Positions 7,240 through 18,102 are shown, counted from the first letter of the stretch. The stretch: DNA of 64,000 nt from Candidatus Puniceispirillum sp. (GCA_028383305.1 JAOEVD010000008.1:1-64000); one strand, 5' to 3'. Notes: generated by a model from the letters alone, not told the origin. Numbers and translations: made by a program.

Positions 7240-8460
7240 TTAACCGGTTTGTTGAGCCTGTGTATCGCCAGCGATGGCAAATGCCTTTTGCAGTGAGTCC
7301 ACAAGATGATCAATCATCGCATCGGTATGCAGCGGGCCTGGGGTAAGCCGTAACCGTTCGGTACCCACCGGTACGGTCGGATAATTAATTGGCTGCACAT
7401 AAATGCCGAAATCGTTTAACAGAATCTGACAGATCTGGCTGCATTTTGCCGCGTCTTTGACCATGATTGGAATGATATGCGTGCCGCCTTCCAGAATGGG
7501 CAAACCAACTTCGTGCAATTTTACTTTCAATTTGGTGGCCTGACGCTGCTGTGCCAAACGCTCATGCGAGTTGCGGCGTAAATGCTGAACCGAAGCCAAT
7601 GCCCCGCTAGCCAAGGCTGGTGGCAGGGCAGTGGTGAAAATAAAACCTGATCCAAAGCTGCGAACCACATCGCAAATCACATCATCAGCTGCAATATAGC
7701 CGCCAACAACGCCAAAGGCCTTTCCAAGCGTGCCTTGGATGATATCAACGCGATCTTGAACACCGCGCATTTGCGCAATGCCCCCGCCTTCATTGCCATA
7801 CATACCAACCGCATGAACTTCATCAAGATAGGTCAGCGCATTATATATTTCGGCAAGTTCGACAATTTCAATAACCGGGCCAGTGTCGCCATCCATCGAA
7901 TAGACCGATTCAAAAATAATCAGCTTTGGCCGTTCAATCGGCTGGGCAGCAAGCAATTCTTCAAGATGTGCCAAATCATTGTGACGGAAAATTTTCTTGT
8001 CACAACGCGCGTAGCGAATGCCGGAAATGATCGAGGCATGGTTCATTTCGTCGGATAGAACCAGCATATTATCGAATAAACCGGCAACGGCACTGATGCT
8101 GGCTTCATTGGCAACATAGCCGCTTGTCAACACAAGGGCGCGTTCTTTGCCATGAAGATCGGCAAGTTCGCTCTCAAGCGCAACAATGGCGGCGCTGGTG
8201 CCGGAGATGTTGCGCGTGCCGCCAGCGCCAGTACCATGAACATCAATGGCGCTGGTCAATGCTTTGACGACATCCGAATTTTGCCCCATGCCAAGATAAT
8301 CGTTTGAACACCAGATAACGACATCTTTTGGCCCGTTAGGGCTGTTCCACAGCGCATGCGGATGCCAGCCGGTTTGACGCTCCAGCTCAATAAAGGTCCG
8401 GTAGCGGCTTTCGCTTTTTAGCTGGTTTAGCTTGCTTTTCAAAACTTCGCGATAATTCAC
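7240..8460 (-). CDS. hemA: 5-aminolevulinate synthase
   Basis: This is the PLP enzyme that condenses glycine and succinyl-CoA to 5-aminolevulinate, the committed step of the C4 heme pathway typical of Alphaproteobacteria. The 406 residues show [51 protein letters not shown] with the PLP-ring Asp, and the Schiff-base lysine in [17 protein letters not shown]. The start is a GTG preceded by a strong AGGAGA site. The length is normal. It is followed by hemH on the same strand and preceded by the DUF3553 gene. No truncation is seen. Confidence 0.96.
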   Translation of the reverse strand: MNYREVLKSKLNQLKSESRYRTFIELERQTGWHPHALWNSPNGPKDVVIWCSNDYLGMGQNSDVVKALTSAIDVHGTGAGGTRNISGTSAAIVALESELADLHGKERALVLTSGYVANEASISAVAGLFDNMLVLSDEMNHASIISGIRYARCDKKIFRHNDLAHLEELLAAQPIERPKLIIFESVYSMDGDTGPVIEIVELAEIYNALTYLDEVHAVGMYGNEGGGIAQMRGVQDRVDIIQGTLGKAFGVVGGYIAADDVICDVVRSFGSGFIFTTALPPALASGALASVQHLRRNSHERLAQQRQATKLKVKLHEVGLPILEGGTHIIPIMVKDAAKCSQICQILLNDFGIYVQPINYPTVPVGTERLRLTPGPLHTDAMIDHLVDSLQKAFAIAGDTQAQQTG

Positions 8461-8640
8461 GAATATATCTCCTGGGGCGCGCGTGCATTCGGCGCTACGG
8501 TTGCTACAATCAATGGCCAGAAAAATCCATAAAAAACTTGATGAATGTCGTTACAGCATAATCGCACTTCATACCATGCGACATTGGATCCTGCTAAAAG
8601 ATGGATCGGTATTATGCAGAAGAGGGCAACAACCAAATAT

Positions 8641-8844
8641 TTATTTGGTCGGGCGCGGTGCGGCGATCAAAGCAATAATGTTGCAATTGATCATCTGTTT
8701 ACCCGTATGTTCGAAATTTACTGTTACATTCATCCCAACGATAGATTGAACCTGACCAATGCCCCAATCGGGCCGATCCGGATGGATTACAAAATCACCA
8801 AGGCTGAAATAAAGCAACTGCGGATATCCTGTAGGTTTTTTCAC
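8641..8844 (-). CDS. DUF3553 family small protein
   Basis: This 67-residue protein contains the pattern GDFVIHPDRPDWGIGQVQS followed by VTVNFEHTGKQMI. It is characteristic of DUF3553, small single-domain proteins common in Alphaproteobacteria and of unknown function. The fold is probably a small beta-barrel, reminiscent of CarD/Tudor-like domains, but this is inference. The start chosen by the track is a GTG with no clear ribosome site; an internal start closer to FSLGDFV is possible. It lies between ctrA and hemA on the same strand. Confidence 0.7.
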   Translation of the reverse strand: MKKPTGYPQLLYFSLGDFVIHPDRPDWGIGQVQSIVGMNVTVNFEHTGKQMINCNIIALIAAPRPTK

Positions 8845-9001
8845 GAAAAGTGCTCAGACGCACTGAGGCTTTCCTGCCATGATTGGGTGGCGGCTGGCAA
8901 GCCCATTTGACGCAAAAAACCCAAGCCGTATCATTCGTAGACAAGCGCACCATCGGACAGTAAATCTCATTTCAAGAGATCAATAAGCTTGGGGTGGTTG
9001 T

Positions 9002-9061
9002 GAGGCTGTGCGCTAACCCCGTCCAAACGGGAGATGAATTGGAGGGGGCAGGCACAGCCTC
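9002..9061. other. Large inverted repeat with nested hairpin downstream of ctrA
   Basis: GAGGCTGTGC (9002-9011) and GCACAGCCTC (9052-9061) are perfect 10-bp arms. Inside lies a smaller stem, CCCGT with ACGGG (about 9018-9031). It sits about 20 bases beyond the ctrA stop. No T-run follows on either strand, so it is not a classical terminator. It could stabilise the 3' end of the ctrA mRNA or belong to a small structured RNA. Confidence 0.45.
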
Positions 9062-9080
9062 AACAAACAAGGGGTGACGG

Positions 9081-9785
9081 CTAGCCTGCTTTTTCAAGCA
9101 ATTGATAATTGCGCGGTTCGCGAAGGACATAGCCTTGCCCCCAAACCGTATCAACGCTCAGACCTTTGGCGCCATTTTCAACAAGTTTGCGCCGCAGCTT
9201 GCAAATAAACACGTTGATGATCTTTGGTTCTGGTTCATCAATGCCGCCATAAAGATGGTTCAAAAATGCATCCTTGCTAAGAACAGCACCTTTTCGCAGC
9301 GCCAAAAACTCAATGACCCGAAATTCTTTAGCGGTAAGCTCAACTCGCGTTTCGCCAACCTTGGCATAATTGCGGCTCAGATCAACAACCAGATTGCCGA
9401 CCGAAATCGTTGCGGAACCGTGACCATGCGTCCGCCGCATGATGGCATTGAGATTCGCCATTAATTCATATCGGTCAAATGGTTTGGTCAAATAACCATC
9501 GGCGCTGACGCCAAGCGCGGTGATTTTCTCATCAATGTCGCTATTGCCGAAAATAACCAATATTGGGACAAGGATGTGATTTTTGCAAACAAGCCGCGCT
9601 AGTCGCGTGCTATAAACATCAGGCAGGTTCAGATCGAGCAGGATTGCATCGATTCGGTTATGCTTTAATTCAGATAGAGCCGTTTCGATTGTGTTTGCCG
9701 TAGTTTTGAAATGCATATCTTCTTTTGATGTCATGCCAAGAACATCTGCAACAATTGGATCATCTTCAACTATGAGTGCATGCAT
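9081..9785 (-). CDS. ctrA: Cell-cycle response regulator CtrA
   Basis: This 234-residue OmpR-type regulator is the alphaproteobacterial master cell-cycle regulator. The receiver has the acidic pair in LIVEDDP, the phosphorylation site in LLDLNLPD (Asp51) and the lysine in YLTKPF. The DNA-binding winged helix carries the CtrA hallmark LNHLYGGIDEPEPKIINVFICKLRRKL and WGQGYVLREP. Residue 79, normally Ser or Thr in receivers and Ser in most CtrA proteins, is Phe (VIFGNS). The region before the TKPF block (ADGY rather than ADDY) also differs. No perfect TTAA-N7-TTAA autoregulatory box was found just upstream. dksA is divergent across a 327-base gap. Confidence 0.88.
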   Translation of the reverse strand: MHALIVEDDPIVADVLGMTSKEDMHFKTTANTIETALSELKHNRIDAILLDLNLPDVYSTRLARLVCKNHILVPILVIFGNSDIDEKITALGVSADGYLTKPFDRYELMANLNAIMRRTHGHGSATISVGNLVVDLSRNYAKVGETRVELTAKEFRVIEFLALRKGAVLSKDAFLNHLYGGIDEPEPKIINVFICKLRRKLVENGAKGLSVDTVWGQGYVLREPRNYQLLEKAG

Positions 9786-10112
9786 TTTGAAAATTCTCTC
9801 TTTTAATCGGTCAATACGTCATTTCATTTTCTCTTGCGCGAACGAAACCCAACTATTGCAACATATCAAAAAACCCCCAAAATATCGCGCTTAATCGCGG
9901 CTATCAAAAGGGTAAGTGGGCAAGAGAGTGATAACAAATCACATATGCGTGATTGACTTTTTAATAATGTTTTTTCATTGTTAGGCGAATACAAATAGAT
10001 CCTTTTGGCCAAAATTCCCTTGCAGTTCAGATTGAATCGGTGTACTCCACAGCCCTCTTTTTAGGGGCGCCATTTTGGTCGCCAACTTCAATTTGATTGC
10101 GAAGGTGATGAA
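9786..10112. promoter_or_regulatory. Divergent promoter region ctrA / dksA
   Basis: There is no gene in 327 bases. The ctrA-proximal half is AT-rich, with TTAA words but no exact CtrA box (TTAA-N7-TTAA). A GAATC site, matching the CcrM GANTC methylation target, lies near 10034. Promoters for both genes must be here, but their -35/-10 elements are not clear enough to place. Confidence 0.4.
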
Positions 10113-10649
10113 ATGAAGATCAAGAAGCTCGTTTCCGATACAGCAGAGATTGCCAAGCCAAAAAATGGCGAGGCGACAACAACAAATGGCGCCAAAGTGG
10201 CAACAAAGGCAAAAGCTGGCGCTGGGTCGATTGCGCAAAATATGCTTCCCGATGATTACCGGCCAAGCGAAGATGAAGATTTCATGAATCCGCTTCAGCT
10301 TTTATATTTCCAGAAAAAGCTGGAATCCTGGAAAGCCGAATTATTGGATGATGCCAGCGGCACCATTACCGGCCTTTCGCGGGAGAATCTGCACCAGCCA
10401 GACCAGATGGATCGCGCGCAAATTGAAAGCAATGCCGCGCTTGACCTTAGAACCCGCGACCGTGAACGCAAATTATTGCAGAAAATCGAAGCAGCGTTGC
10501 GGCGTATTGATGATGGCAGCTATGGCTATTGCGTTGAAACTGACGAGCCAATCAATCTTCGTCGCCTCGAAGCGCGGCCCATTGCCTCGCTAAGCCTTCA
10601 CGCGCAAGAACGCCATGAACGCATGGAACGTGTTCATCGCGACGATTAG
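10113..10649 (+). CDS. dksA: DksA-type RNA polymerase-binding transcription factor
   Basis: DksA binds in the secondary channel of RNA polymerase and, with ppGpp, controls stringent-response promoters. The conserved part starts at MLPDDYRPSEDEDFMNPLQ and has the coiled-coil with the acidic tip (SGTITGLSREN ... DRAQIE). It ends in YGYCVETDEPINLRRLEARP and QERHERMERV. Only one of the four zinc-finger cysteines remains, which fits the zinc-poor DksA form found in Alphaproteobacteria. The first 43 residues are a lysine/alanine-rich extension. Translation could instead begin at Met44, but a GGTGATGAA context favours the upstream ATG. A strong terminator follows. Confidence 0.85.
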   Translation: MKIKKLVSDTAEIAKPKNGEATTTNGAKVATKAKAGAGSIAQNMLPDDYRPSEDEDFMNPLQLLYFQKKLESWKAELLDDASGTITGLSRENLHQPDQMDRAQIESNAALDLRTRDRERKLLQKIEAALRRIDDGSYGYCVETDEPINLRRLEARPIASLSLHAQERHERMERVHRDD

Positions 10650-10678
10650 GCGTTTTCCAAAATTTTGAAACCGACCCT

Positions 10679-10715
10679 ACGCCCGTATCTTGAAATGGTA
10701 CGGGCGTTTCTTTTG
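10679..10715 (+). terminator. Intrinsic terminator of dksA
   Basis: ACGCCCGTA (10679-10687) pairs perfectly with TACGGGCGT (10699-10707), and TTCTTTT follows. It lies 30 bases after the dksA stop. Confidence 0.85.
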
Positions 10716-10731
10716 GAAAATGGATAAAATA

Positions 10732-10776
10732 GAACAAAACGTGAAAATATCCTTGTAATTAGAACAAAACAAGTAC
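10732..10776 (+). promoter_or_regulatory. Candidate LexA (SOS) operator of recA
   Basis: AGAACAAAAC occurs twice, at 10731-10740 and 10761-10770. Each starts a near match to the alphaproteobacterial SOS box GAAC-N7-GAAC: GAAC-N7-GAAA for the first and GAAC-N7-GTAC for the second, one mismatch each. They lie about 190-230 bases before recA, between the dksA terminator and the recA start, where a recA promoter is expected. No lexA gene is in the window. Confidence 0.45.
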
Positions 10777-10958
10777 AGGATAGTGTTTCGTTACCAGAAA
10801 TGGTGCAAATTTTTAAAAGCCTCAGTCCGGCATTTCAGGCGTTTTGTCACGCCAAGATGGAAAGGCTCGAATTCATTAGCCGCAATTGGCGTGATTATGA
10901 GCATTGATATAAAGTGCATGGACAGGGGGGCGTTGGTTGTGCAACTAAGGAGGCATAA

Positions 10959-12074
10959 ATGGCTGGGGTTGTAGTGGATATGAAAATGAAAAGTGACGAC
11001 AAGAACAAGGCGCTTGAAGCAGCCATTGGCCAGATTGAAAAGGCGTTTGGCAAAGGGTCGGTGATGAAACTTGGCCAACGCGAATCTGCGGTCGATGTTC
11101 AGTCAATTTCAACCGGATCACTTGGGCTTGATATTGGTCTTGGCATTGGTGGTTTCCCGAAAGGCCGTATTGTTGAAATCTACGGCCCGGAATCATCAGG
11201 CAAAACAACTTTGGCGCTTCATGCTGTTGCCGAAGCGCAAAAAGAAGGGGGCACTTGTGCTTTTGTTGATGCTGAACATGCGCTTGACCCATCTTATGCA
11301 CGCAAACTCGGCGTCAATATTGATGATCTGTTGATCTCGCAGCCTGACGCTGGTGAACAGGCGCTGGAAATTACCGATACGCTGGTTCGATCAGGTGCGG
11401 TTGATGTTCTTGTTGTTGACTCGGTCGCTGCCTTAGTGCCGCGTGCCGAACTTGAAGGTGAAATGGGCGATCATCATGTCGGGCTTCATGCGCGTTTGAT
11501 GAGCCAGGCACTTCGCAAACTCACTTCGTCAATTGCGCGTTCAAACTGTTTGGTGATTTTCATTAACCAGATTCGTTTGAAAATTGGCGTGATGTTTGGC
11601 AATCCGGAAACCACGACAGGTGGTAATGCTCTGAAATTTTATGCTTCAGTCAGGTTGGATATTCGCCGGATTGGTGCGATTAAAGATCGTGATGAGGTTG
11701 TTGGTAATCAGACTCGCGTTAAAGTGGTGAAAAACAAAGTTGCCGCCCCGTTCCGCACCGTTGAATTTGACATCATGTATGGCGAAGGCATCTCCAAAAT
11801 GGGTGAATTGCTAGATCTTGGCGTCGCTGCTGGTATTGTTGATAAATCAGGGGCGTGGATTTCCTACAATGGACAGCGCATTGGCCAAGGCCGTGAGAAT
11901 GCCAAAACATTCCTTCGCGAGCATACCGAATTGGCGGCTGAAATCGAATCGGCCATCCGGCAAAATGCCGGTCTTGTTGGTGATCAGATGCTTGATAACT
12001 CAATCGCGTCAAGCGAAGAAGCGCAAGTGCCAGAATCGTCTGATATACCTGATACACCAACAATGCCAAAATAA
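10959..12074 (+). CDS. recA: Recombinase RecA
   Basis: RecA forms filaments on single-stranded DNA, drives strand exchange and triggers LexA self-cleavage. The 371-residue protein has the conserved start ([19 protein letters not shown]), Walker [10 protein letters not shown], Walker [10 protein letters not shown], the L1/L2 loops ([22 protein letters not shown] and [21 protein letters not shown]) and a short acidic C-terminal tail. The ATG lies 7 bases after AAGGAGG. It is monocistronic: dksA upstream is terminated and a terminator follows. Two SOS-like half-site pairs lie upstream. Confidence 0.97.
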   Translation: MAGVVVDMKMKSDDKNKALEAAIGQIEKAFGKGSVMKLGQRESAVDVQSISTGSLGLDIGLGIGGFPKGRIVEIYGPESSGKTTLALHAVAEAQKEGGTCAFVDAEHALDPSYARKLGVNIDDLLISQPDAGEQALEITDTLVRSGAVDVLVVDSVAALVPRAELEGEMGDHHVGLHARLMSQALRKLTSSIARSNCLVIFINQIRLKIGVMFGNPETTTGGNALKFYASVRLDIRRIGAIKDRDEVVGNQTRVKVVKNKVAAPFRTVEFDIMYGEGISKMGELLDLGVAAGIVDKSGAWISYNGQRIGQGRENAKTFLREHTELAAEIESAIRQNAGLVGDQMLDNSIASSEEAQVPESSDIPDTPTMPK

Positions 12075-12137
12075 GGTTTTATGGCCTAGAGCTTTTAACT
12101 TTATAGGGATAGGCTTAACCAGATCGTGAATAATGTG

Positions 12138-12178
12138 AAATGGTCAGTTCCTGTTTTGGAGCTGGCCATTTTGCCTTT
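12138..12178 (+). terminator. Intrinsic terminator of recA
   Basis: AATGGTCAG (12139-12147) pairs with CTGGCCATT (12162-12170), with one G-U pair. TTGCCTTTG follows. It lies about 65 bases after the recA stop. The rest of the recA-alaS gap (to 12399) shows no gene and should hold the alaS promoter. Confidence 0.7.
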
Positions 12179-12399
12179 GTGATGAGATTGCCAAAATAGG
12201 GTTTTTACCGCCACCGCCATCTTTGTCAAAAAGCGGCCGGCTTGCATCAAGTTAATCTAGACAGACACCCCCTGTGGCGGGTAGATAATAACCGCTATTG
12301 ATTGGGCGTTGTGCGGCGCCATAAATGACCGCTTGCTGTGATGGCAGGGCAGCCGCAAACCAAACGTGACAAGCCAAACGCTGTGCTGGGGGCAGTCTT

Positions 12400-15039
12400 A
12401 TGTCGAGTGTGAATGATATCCGCGCCACTTTTCTGGATTATTTTGGCAAAAACGGGCATGAAATTGTCGCATCAAGCCCGCTTGTGCCGCAAAATGATCC
12501 AACCTTGATGTTTGCCAATTCGGGCATGGTGCAGTTTAAAAATCTGTTTACCGGTGCCGAAACCCGCGATTATGTTCGGGCAACAACAGCGCAGAAATGT
12601 GTTCGTGCTGGTGGCAAGCATAATGATCTGGAAAATGTCGGCTACACGGCGCGTCACCACACATTTTTTGAAATGCTTGGTAACTTCTCCTTTGGTGATT
12701 ATTTTAAGGAAAATGCCATTGAATTAGCGTGGAAATTGATCACCAAGGAATATGGGCTTGATGCGTCAAAACTGCTTGTCACGGTGTATCATGAAGATGA
12801 TGAAGCGGCTAATCTGTGGACTAAAATTGCCGGTCTGAAAGATGACCGCATCATCCGCATTGCCACATCCGACAATTTCTGGGCGATGGGTGATACCGGT
12901 CCTTGTGGGCCTTGTTCGGAAATTTTCTATGATCATGGCGACCATATCCCGGGCGGTCCGCCAGGCTCACCTAATGAAGATGGTGATCGCTTTATCGAAA
13001 TCTGGAATCTGGTCTTTATGCAATTTGAGCAGACGCCAGATAAACGTATCGCTTTGCCAAAGCCGTCAATTGATACAGGCATGGGGCTAGAACGTATCGC
13101 GGCGGTACTTCAGGGCAAGCATGATAATTATGACATTGACCTTATGCGGGCATTGATCGAGGCGTCGGCAGATGTTTCGGATACTGATGCCGATAGAAGC
13201 CATAATATATCGCATCGGGTTGTTGCGGATCATTTGCGGGCGTCATCTTTTTTGATTGCCGATGGTGTTTTGCCGTCAAATGAGGGGCGCGGCTATGTTT
13301 TGCGCCGGATTATGCGGCGTGCGATGCGCCATATTCACCAAATGGGGTGCGCTGAGCCGACCATGTACCGGCTTGTGCCAACCCTTGTTGCTGAAATGGG
13401 CGCGCAATATGGTGAGTTAGGCCGTGCGCAATCGCTGATTACCGAAACGCTAAAGCTGGAAGAAGCCCGTTTCAAAGAAACGCTTGGTCGCGGCCTTCGC
13501 ATTTTGAATGACGAGCTAGCAGGCAAGGCCGCCGGTGGCACGCTTGATGGCGCAACCGCCTTTAAGCTTTATGATACTTTCGGCTTTCCGCTTGATCTGA
13601 CCCAAGATTTCATGCGGGGTTATGGCTGGCAGGTTGATCTTGATGGCTTTAACGCCGCAATGGATGCACAAAAAGCTAATGCCCGCCGTGCATGGAGCGG
13701 ATCGGGCGACAGCGCCACTGAAACTATCTGGCTTGATCTGGCGCAAAATCTAGAACCAACAGAATTTCTGGGCTACACATCAGACTCAGTCGAAGCCATT
13801 GTTACCGCGCTCGTTGATGGTAATGCCGAAATTGAAGAAATCAGCACAGCTGGCAAAGGGCGGATGATTGTCAATCAAACCCCGTTTTATGGCGAATCGG
13901 GCGGTCAGGTTGGTGATATTGGCACGATTAGCTGGGACAATGGCACCGCCCGCGTCACCGATGCTCAGAAAACCCCGTCGGGCTTGTTTATCCATCATGT
14001 CGAAATTATCTCTGGTACGCTTGCCAAGGGGCAAGAGGTTCGGTTGCAGATTGACGTGTCGCGCCGTTTGCGGCTTCGCGCCAATCATTCGGCAACGCAT
14101 CTTCTTCATGAATCGCTTCGGCTTGTGCTCGGCGATCATGTAGCGCAAAAGGGCTCGCTTGTCAGCCCTGACCGGTTGCGGTTTGATTTTTCCCATCAAA
14201 AAGCGGTTTCGCCTGATGAATTGGATCAGGTTCAGCAGATCGTCAATGCACGGATTCGGATGAATTCGGATGTCACAACCTGCATTATGACGCCTGACGC
14301 TGCGATTGAACTTGGCGCATTGGCGCTGTTTGGCGAAAAATACGGCGAAGAAGTTCGCGTTGTGCAAATGGGCGGTGCGGCCGATTATGATCCAAGCAAG
14401 GCATGGTCGGTTGAGTTATGTGGCGGCACCCATGTTGGCCGAACTGGCGATATCAGCCTATTGAAAATCATTTCGGAATCGGCTGTTGCTGGCGGGGTGC
14501 GCCGCATTGAGGCGGTAACGCATGAAGGCGCGCTGGCGTGGATTGATGAACGTGATGCCATTTTGACTAAAAGTGCTGATCTGTTGAAGATTGCGCCCGA
14601 CCAGCTTGCCGACCGTGTTGCCCAGCTTGTTCAAGACCGTAAAAAGGCTGAACGTGATATCAGCCAGCTGCGGCGTAAATTGGCCGCTGGTGGCGGCGGT
14701 GCAGGCAATGGCAGTGATATTGTCAATGGCATCAATTTTGTTGGGCGGTTACTTGAAGACACGCCGGCACGCGAATTGAAATCAATGGCCGATGAAATCA
14801 AATCATCGGTTAAAAATGCGGTGATCTGTCTTGTTGCGACTGATGCTGGCAAAGCATCGATTGTTGTCGCCGTTACGGCGGATCTTGCTGGTCAAAAAAG
14901 CGCGGTTGATCTGGTTAAGATCGGGTCGGCGGCGCTTGGTGGCGGCGGTGGCGGTGGGCGGCTTGATATGGCGCAGGCTGGCGGCCCTGATGCCAGCAAG
15001 GCAGCCGAAGCATTAAAAGCGGTTTCAGCCGCCCTTTAA
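12400..15039 (+). CDS. alaS: Alanyl-tRNA synthetase
   Basis: AlaS charges tRNA-Ala and edits mischarged Ser and Gly. The 879-residue protein has the class II catalytic core ([46 protein letters not shown]). It has the editing domain with zinc-binding motifs [14 protein letters not shown] and [12 protein letters not shown], and a C-terminal C-Ala domain ending in a glycine-rich loop ([16 protein letters not shown]). The length and domain order are standard. It sits downstream of recA, a common order in bacteria. The ATG is preceded by a GGGGGCAG context with only a weak ribosome site. Confidence 0.97.
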   Translation: MSSVNDIRATFLDYFGKNGHEIVASSPLVPQNDPTLMFANSGMVQFKNLFTGAETRDYVRATTAQKCVRAGGKHNDLENVGYTARHHTFFEMLGNFSFGDYFKENAIELAWKLITKEYGLDASKLLVTVYHEDDEAANLWTKIAGLKDDRIIRIATSDNFWAMGDTGPCGPCSEIFYDHGDHIPGGPPGSPNEDGDRFIEIWNLVFMQFEQTPDKRIALPKPSIDTGMGLERIAAVLQGKHDNYDIDLMRALIEASADVSDTDADRSHNISHRVVADHLRASSFLIADGVLPSNEGRGYVLRRIMRRAMRHIHQMGCAEPTMYRLVPTLVAEMGAQYGELGRAQSLITETLKLEEARFKETLGRGLRILNDELAGKAAGGTLDGATAFKLYDTFGFPLDLTQDFMRGYGWQVDLDGFNAAMDAQKANARRAWSGSGDSATETIWLDLAQNLEPTEFLGYTSDSVEAIVTALVDGNAEIEEISTAGKGRMIVNQTPFYGESGGQVGDIGTISWDNGTARVTDAQKTPSGLFIHHVEIISGTLAKGQEVRLQIDVSRRLRLRANHSATHLLHESLRLVLGDHVAQKGSLVSPDRLRFDFSHQKAVSPDELDQVQQIVNARIRMNSDVTTCIMTPDAAIELGALALFGEKYGEEVRVVQMGGAADYDPSKAWSVELCGGTHVGRTGDISLLKIISESAVAGGVRRIEAVTHEGALAWIDERDAILTKSADLLKIAPDQLADRVAQLVQDRKKAERDISQLRRKLAAGGGGAGNGSDIVNGINFVGRLLEDTPARELKSMADEIKSSVKNAVICLVATDAGKASIVVAVTADLAGQKSAVDLVKIGSAALGGGGGGGRLDMAQAGGPDASKAAEALKAVSAAL

Positions 15040-15067
15040 AACTGGCCAAAAGGCTCAGTTACGTTTT

Positions 15068-15091
15068 CCCCGATCTCGGGGTGTGTTTTGG
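15068..15091 (+). terminator. Probable terminator after alaS
   Basis: CCCCG and CGGGG arms with a 4-base loop (15068-15081) are followed by TGTGTTTTGG. The short stem lies in the 76-base gap between alaS and icd. Termination may be partial. Confidence 0.5.
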
Positions 15092-15115
15092 TCATCATAT
15101 GAAAAGGCAAAGAAT

Positions 15116-17347
15116 ATGTCAGATACAGCCAACCCAGATTTAATCTATACAAAAGTGGACGAAGCCCCAGAATTGGCAAGTGCCTCGCTTTTGCCGATCA
15201 TCAATCGTTTTGTAAAACCTGCTGGGTTGACCATTGGGCGACGTGATATTTCGCTTGCCGGCCGTGTGATTGCCGTATTTCCGGAAGTTCTGACCGATGC
15301 CCAACGTCAATCGGATGATCTGGCAGAATTGGGTGAATGGGTGAAAACACCGGCAGCCAATGTGATCAAGCTGCCAAATATTTCAGCATCAATTCCCCAG
15401 CTTGTTGGCGCGATCAGCGAATTGCAGGCACAAGGTTATAACCTTCCCGATTATCCGGTAGCACCAGCAAATGATGAAGAACGCGCCATTGCCGCGCGTT
15501 ATGATGCGGTCAAGGGCAGTGCGGTTAATCCGGTTCTGCGTGAGGGCAATTCTGACCGGCGTAGCGCGCAGGCGGTCAAGATCTATGCTCAGAACAATCC
15601 ACATTCAATGGGCGTTTGGGCGGCTGATTCAAAAACTCATGTATCATCAATGTCATCAGGTGATTTCTTCTCGAATGAAAAATCGGCAACCTTGAGTGCT
15701 GATCAGGCTGGCAAGGCAAAAATCGAATTTGAGAGCAAGGCTGGCGTGGTCACTGTTTTAAAAGAAGCCCTGACGCTAAAGGCGGGAACCGTTGTTGACG
15801 CCTCATTCATGTCCTTGGCTGCTTTACGCGCCTTTTTGCGCGACGAGCTGGCCGATGCCAAGGCAAAATCTGTTTTATTTTCGGTTCATCTAAAAGCAAC
15901 GATGATGAAAGTCTCTGACCCGATTATTTTTGGTCAGGCTGTTGGCGTGCTGCTTGAAGATTTTGTCGCTAAACATGATGATGTTTTGCGCGAATTAGGC
16001 ATGGATTATAATTTGGGGCTCAGCGATCTTGAGGCGCGAATTGCCTCGCTTCCGGCCGCAAAACGCGCCGAACTTGAAACTGATCTTGCGGCTTGCTTTG
16101 CGGCCAATCCACCGCTTTACATGGTGAATTCGGATAAAGGACTTAGCAATTTTCATGTCTCGTCAGATGTGATTATTGATGCGTCAATGCCAGCTTTGAT
16201 CCGCGCTGGCGGCAAGGGCTGGGGGCCAGATGGCAGCGAGCAAGATTGCAAATGCGTCATTCCGGATAATTCCTATGCGCCTGTATATGAGGAAGCCATT
16301 AATTTCTTTAAAGAAAATGGTGCGCTTGATCCAACAACAGCCGGATCAGTATCCAATGTTGGCCTGATGGCGCAAAAGGCCGAAGAATATGGATCGCATC
16401 CAACAACATTTCAAATGTCAGAAGATGGTGTGGTTCGCTATGTTCTGGAAAATGGCGAAGTTTTGCATGAGCATCAGGTGCAAAAAGGTGACATCTGGCG
16501 ATCATCTAGCACCAATCAGGCACCGATTGAAGATTGGGTTAAGCTTGGTCTTGCCCGTCAAAAGGCAACCGGTGCTGAGGCCGTGTTCTGGCTGAATGCG
16601 GCACGCCCGCATGACAGGGAAATCATTGTTTATGTGAGCGCAATGCTTGCTAAGCTTGGTGTTGATCAAGCGTCGGTCAAAATCTTGGCACCGTGTGAGG
16701 CGACCAGATTTTCACTTGAAACCATCACCGCTGGCAAAGATTGCATTTCAATCACCGGCAACGTGCTTCGTGACTATCTAACTGATTTATTCCCTATTCT
16801 TGAGCTTGGCACATCGGCAAAAATGCTGTCAGTGGTAAAGCTGATGAATGGCGGCGGCCTGTTTGAAACAGGCGCCGGCGGATCAGCCCCAAAACATGTT
16901 CAGCAATTGGTCGAAGAAGGCCATTTGCGCTGGGACTCGCTTGGTGAATTTTGTGCGCTTGGTGAATCATTGAATTTTGTTGCTGATTCGACGGGCAACA
17001 GAAAGGCTGGCCTGCTTGGCAGGGCGGTTGATACCGCAACACAATTGCTGTTGGCAAATGATAAATCGCCATCACGCCGTGTTGGCCAGACCGACACGCG
17101 CGATAGCCATTATTATTTTGCGCTTTATTGGGCGCAGGCCCTTGCCGCTCAAACCGAAGATCAGGATCTGGCCAATGACTTTGCCGCATTGGCGGCGGCG
17201 CTTGCTGATAATGAAAAGACAATCACTGCCGAATTGGCGTCAACCCAAGGCAAGCCATGCGATCTTGGCGGCTATTATCATGCTGCCAGCGACAAAGTGG
17301 CATTGGTGATGCGCCCAAGCGCGACGCTGAACAGCATCATCGGCTAA
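15116..17347 (+). CDS. icd: Isocitrate dehydrogenase, NADP-dependent, monomeric type
   Basis: This enzyme oxidises isocitrate to 2-oxoglutarate, making NADPH, in the TCA cycle. The 743-residue length and the sequence follow the monomeric (IDH-II) family, not the common 45-kDa dimer. Seen: [18 protein letters not shown] at the start, the substrate-loop block [23 protein letters not shown], the metal-binding [13 protein letters not shown], and the coenzyme-binding region near [12 protein letters not shown] and [11 protein letters not shown]. The track starts at 15083, but ATG at 15116 behind AAAGG gives the family N-terminus (MSDTANPDL). It stands alone between two terminators. Confidence 0.95.
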   Translation: MSDTANPDLIYTKVDEAPELASASLLPIINRFVKPAGLTIGRRDISLAGRVIAVFPEVLTDAQRQSDDLAELGEWVKTPAANVIKLPNISASIPQLVGAISELQAQGYNLPDYPVAPANDEERAIAARYDAVKGSAVNPVLREGNSDRRSAQAVKIYAQNNPHSMGVWAADSKTHVSSMSSGDFFSNEKSATLSADQAGKAKIEFESKAGVVTVLKEALTLKAGTVVDASFMSLAALRAFLRDELADAKAKSVLFSVHLKATMMKVSDPIIFGQAVGVLLEDFVAKHDDVLRELGMDYNLGLSDLEARIASLPAAKRAELETDLAACFAANPPLYMVNSDKGLSNFHVSSDVIIDASMPALIRAGGKGWGPDGSEQDCKCVIPDNSYAPVYEEAINFFKENGALDPTTAGSVSNVGLMAQKAEEYGSHPTTFQMSEDGVVRYVLENGEVLHEHQVQKGDIWRSSSTNQAPIEDWVKLGLARQKATGAEAVFWLNAARPHDREIIVYVSAMLAKLGVDQASVKILAPCEATRFSLETITAGKDCISITGNVLRDYLTDLFPILELGTSAKMLSVVKLMNGGGLFETGAGGSAPKHVQQLVEEGHLRWDSLGEFCALGESLNFVADSTGNRKAGLLGRAVDTATQLLLANDKSPSRRVGQTDTRDSHYYFALYWAQALAAQTEDQDLANDFAALAAALADNEKTITAELASTQGKPCDLGGYYHAASDKVALVMRPSATLNSIIG

Positions 17348-17409
17348 TTGCCTAAACTTTTGGGGGCAAATATCTTTGGCGGTAAACCACCTCGCCAAAT
17401 CAAAAACAA

Positions 17410-17455
17410 CCCCCGATAGCGGTGTTCCATGTGACCATCATTATCGGGGATTTTC
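17410..17455. terminator. Bidirectional terminator between icd and the LOG gene
   Basis: CCCCGATA (17411-17418) and TATCGGGG (17442-17449) form a stem. TTTT follows on the plus strand, and GTTGTTTTTG follows on the minus strand. It lies between two convergent genes and could end both transcripts. The loop of about 23 bases is long. Confidence 0.6.
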
Positions 17456-17538
17456 ATGTGATGATAGTGCGCTTATTAGCGCGCCAAAAAAAATGAGTCT
17501 TGTCCCTATTGCTTGGCGCGCTTGCCAAGCCTTTTTTG

Positions 17539-18102
17539 CTAGGCCTGTAAACGGTCGGACTGGAACAGCTGATCAAGCTTGTCCATCAAACCGTCAAGAT
17601 CATCTACCTGATCAAAATGACCTGTATGCCCATGATGCATAAAGCCCTGATCAATAATATTCTGAAACATGATCAACATCGAATCCCAATAGCCGTTCAA
17701 ATTAACGATTATGATCGGCTTGTTATGCAATCCAAGCTGGCGCCATGTGATGATTTCCATGGTTTCATCAAGTGTGCCAAGGCCTCCAGGAAAGATGACA
17801 AAGGCGTCTGAAATATCATACATCATCGCTTTTCGTTCATGCATCGAGTCGATGATGTGAAGATCGGTAACGCCCTTATGCCCAACCTCAACATTGTCAA
17901 GAAACTGCGGAATAATGCCGGTAACGCGGCCATTGGCAGCAAGCACCCCATCGGCGACCGCGCCCATCAAACCCATTTTGCCGCCACCATAAACAAGCCC
18001 AAGACCGCGTGACCCGATCATTTGTCCCATCTGATAGGCAGCGTCTTTATATAGGGGGTTTATGCCTGAGGCGGCGCCGGTAAAAACACAAATTTTTTTC
18101 AT
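17539..18102 (-). CDS. LOG family protein (putative cytokinin riboside 5'-monophosphate phosphoribohydrolase)
   Basis: This 187-residue Rossmann-like protein has both LOG signatures: the PGGxGTxxE motif in FPGGLGTLDETMEI, and the upstream GLVYGGGKMGLMGAVADG with the catalytic Arg in MHERKAMM. LOG proteins split the N-glycosidic bond of nucleoside 5'-monophosphates. In bacteria the physiological substrate is often AMP-like and need not be a cytokinin. The track begins at a TTG (18123), but ATG at 18102 follows AAAGGAA and gives the usual MKKICVFTG start. The product is cytoplasmic. It is divergent from the LysM gene and convergent with icd. Confidence 0.9.
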   Translation of the reverse strand: MKKICVFTGAASGINPLYKDAAYQMGQMIGSRGLGLVYGGGKMGLMGAVADGVLAANGRVTGIIPQFLDNVEVGHKGVTDLHIIDSMHERKAMMYDISDAFVIFPGGLGTLDETMEIITWRQLGLHNKPIIIVNLNGYWDSMLIMFQNIIDQGFMHHGHTGHFDQVDDLDGLMDKLDQLFQSDRLQA

